A stretch of 5,315 nucleotides of DNA from assembly GCA_005772945.1 (NCBI GenBank), contig SXIE01000079.1, forward strand, positions 1 to 5,315. The letters run 5' to 3'. The translations under genes and the position numbers were made by a program. A model generated the notes under the pieces. It was not told the origin of the DNA, did no database searches, and saw only the letters and a program-made list of their open reading frames with translations. Source of the DNA: Pseudomonadota bacterium (GTDB lineage Bacteria; Myxococcota; UBA9042; PHBI01). Positions 5,315 through 5,315 of the stretch are shown piece after piece (within the stretch, counting starts at the first letter, position 1; every line of letters begins with the position of its first letter).

Positions 5315-5315
5315 A

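Noticed and set aside
1..5315. CRISPR arrays, tRNA or rRNA genes, insertion sequences, attachment sites
   Set aside because: No regularly spaced direct repeats, cloverleaf-like segments, rRNA-like tracts, transposase-like products or terminal inverted repeats were seen.

Overview
This is a very GC-rich, gene-dense bacterial window, with strong third-position G/C that keeps most reading frames open. A diderm (outer-membrane) organism is certain from the beta-barrel protein. The combination of high GC, a multiheme c-type cytochrome and an outer-membrane barrel would fit Myxococcota or another high-GC deltaproteobacterium-like lineage, but that assignment is inference only.

Layout: (1) Positions 1-63, minus strand, hold the first 21 codons of an exported or membrane protein running off the left edge, with a near-perfect Shine-Dalgarno. 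(2) Divergent from it, 166-1080 encodes the redox-switched chaperone Hsp33 with its CxC...CxxC zinc site. (3) 42 bp later, same strand, 1123-2520 encodes a cysteine-free, signal-peptide-bearing outer-membrane beta-barrel. (4) Overlapping its stop by 4 bp (GTGA), 2517-3833 encodes an exported cytochrome with 13 CXXCH haem motifs. (5) Convergent, 3884-4843 minus strand encodes a GlxA/FtrA-type regulator (DJ-1/PfpI domain plus AraC HTH). (6) Divergent from the regulator, 4953-5249 encodes a small ABM-superfamily (putative quinol) monooxygenase, followed by a strong hairpin at the right edge.

How the genes work together: the overlapping barrel and 13-haem cytochrome look like a minimal two-piece porin-cytochrome electron conduit across the outer membrane, analogous in logic to MtrAB or the Geobacter porin-cytochrome modules. 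No surface lipoprotein cytochrome is encoded here. The cytochrome is visibly modular: two N-terminal tri-haem units, three di-haem units of the form HxxxW...CXXCH...CXXCH, and a fourth unit that stops short. The stop codon TGA falls exactly where the second Cys of a 14th motif would be (C-R-N-stop-H). The regulator and monooxygenase form a separate divergent pair, probably with the regulator acting on the 109-bp region between them, which contains two inverted repeats.

The best candidates for a second look are the interrupted 14th haem motif, the two-gene conduit and its haem architecture, and the nested stem at the right end.
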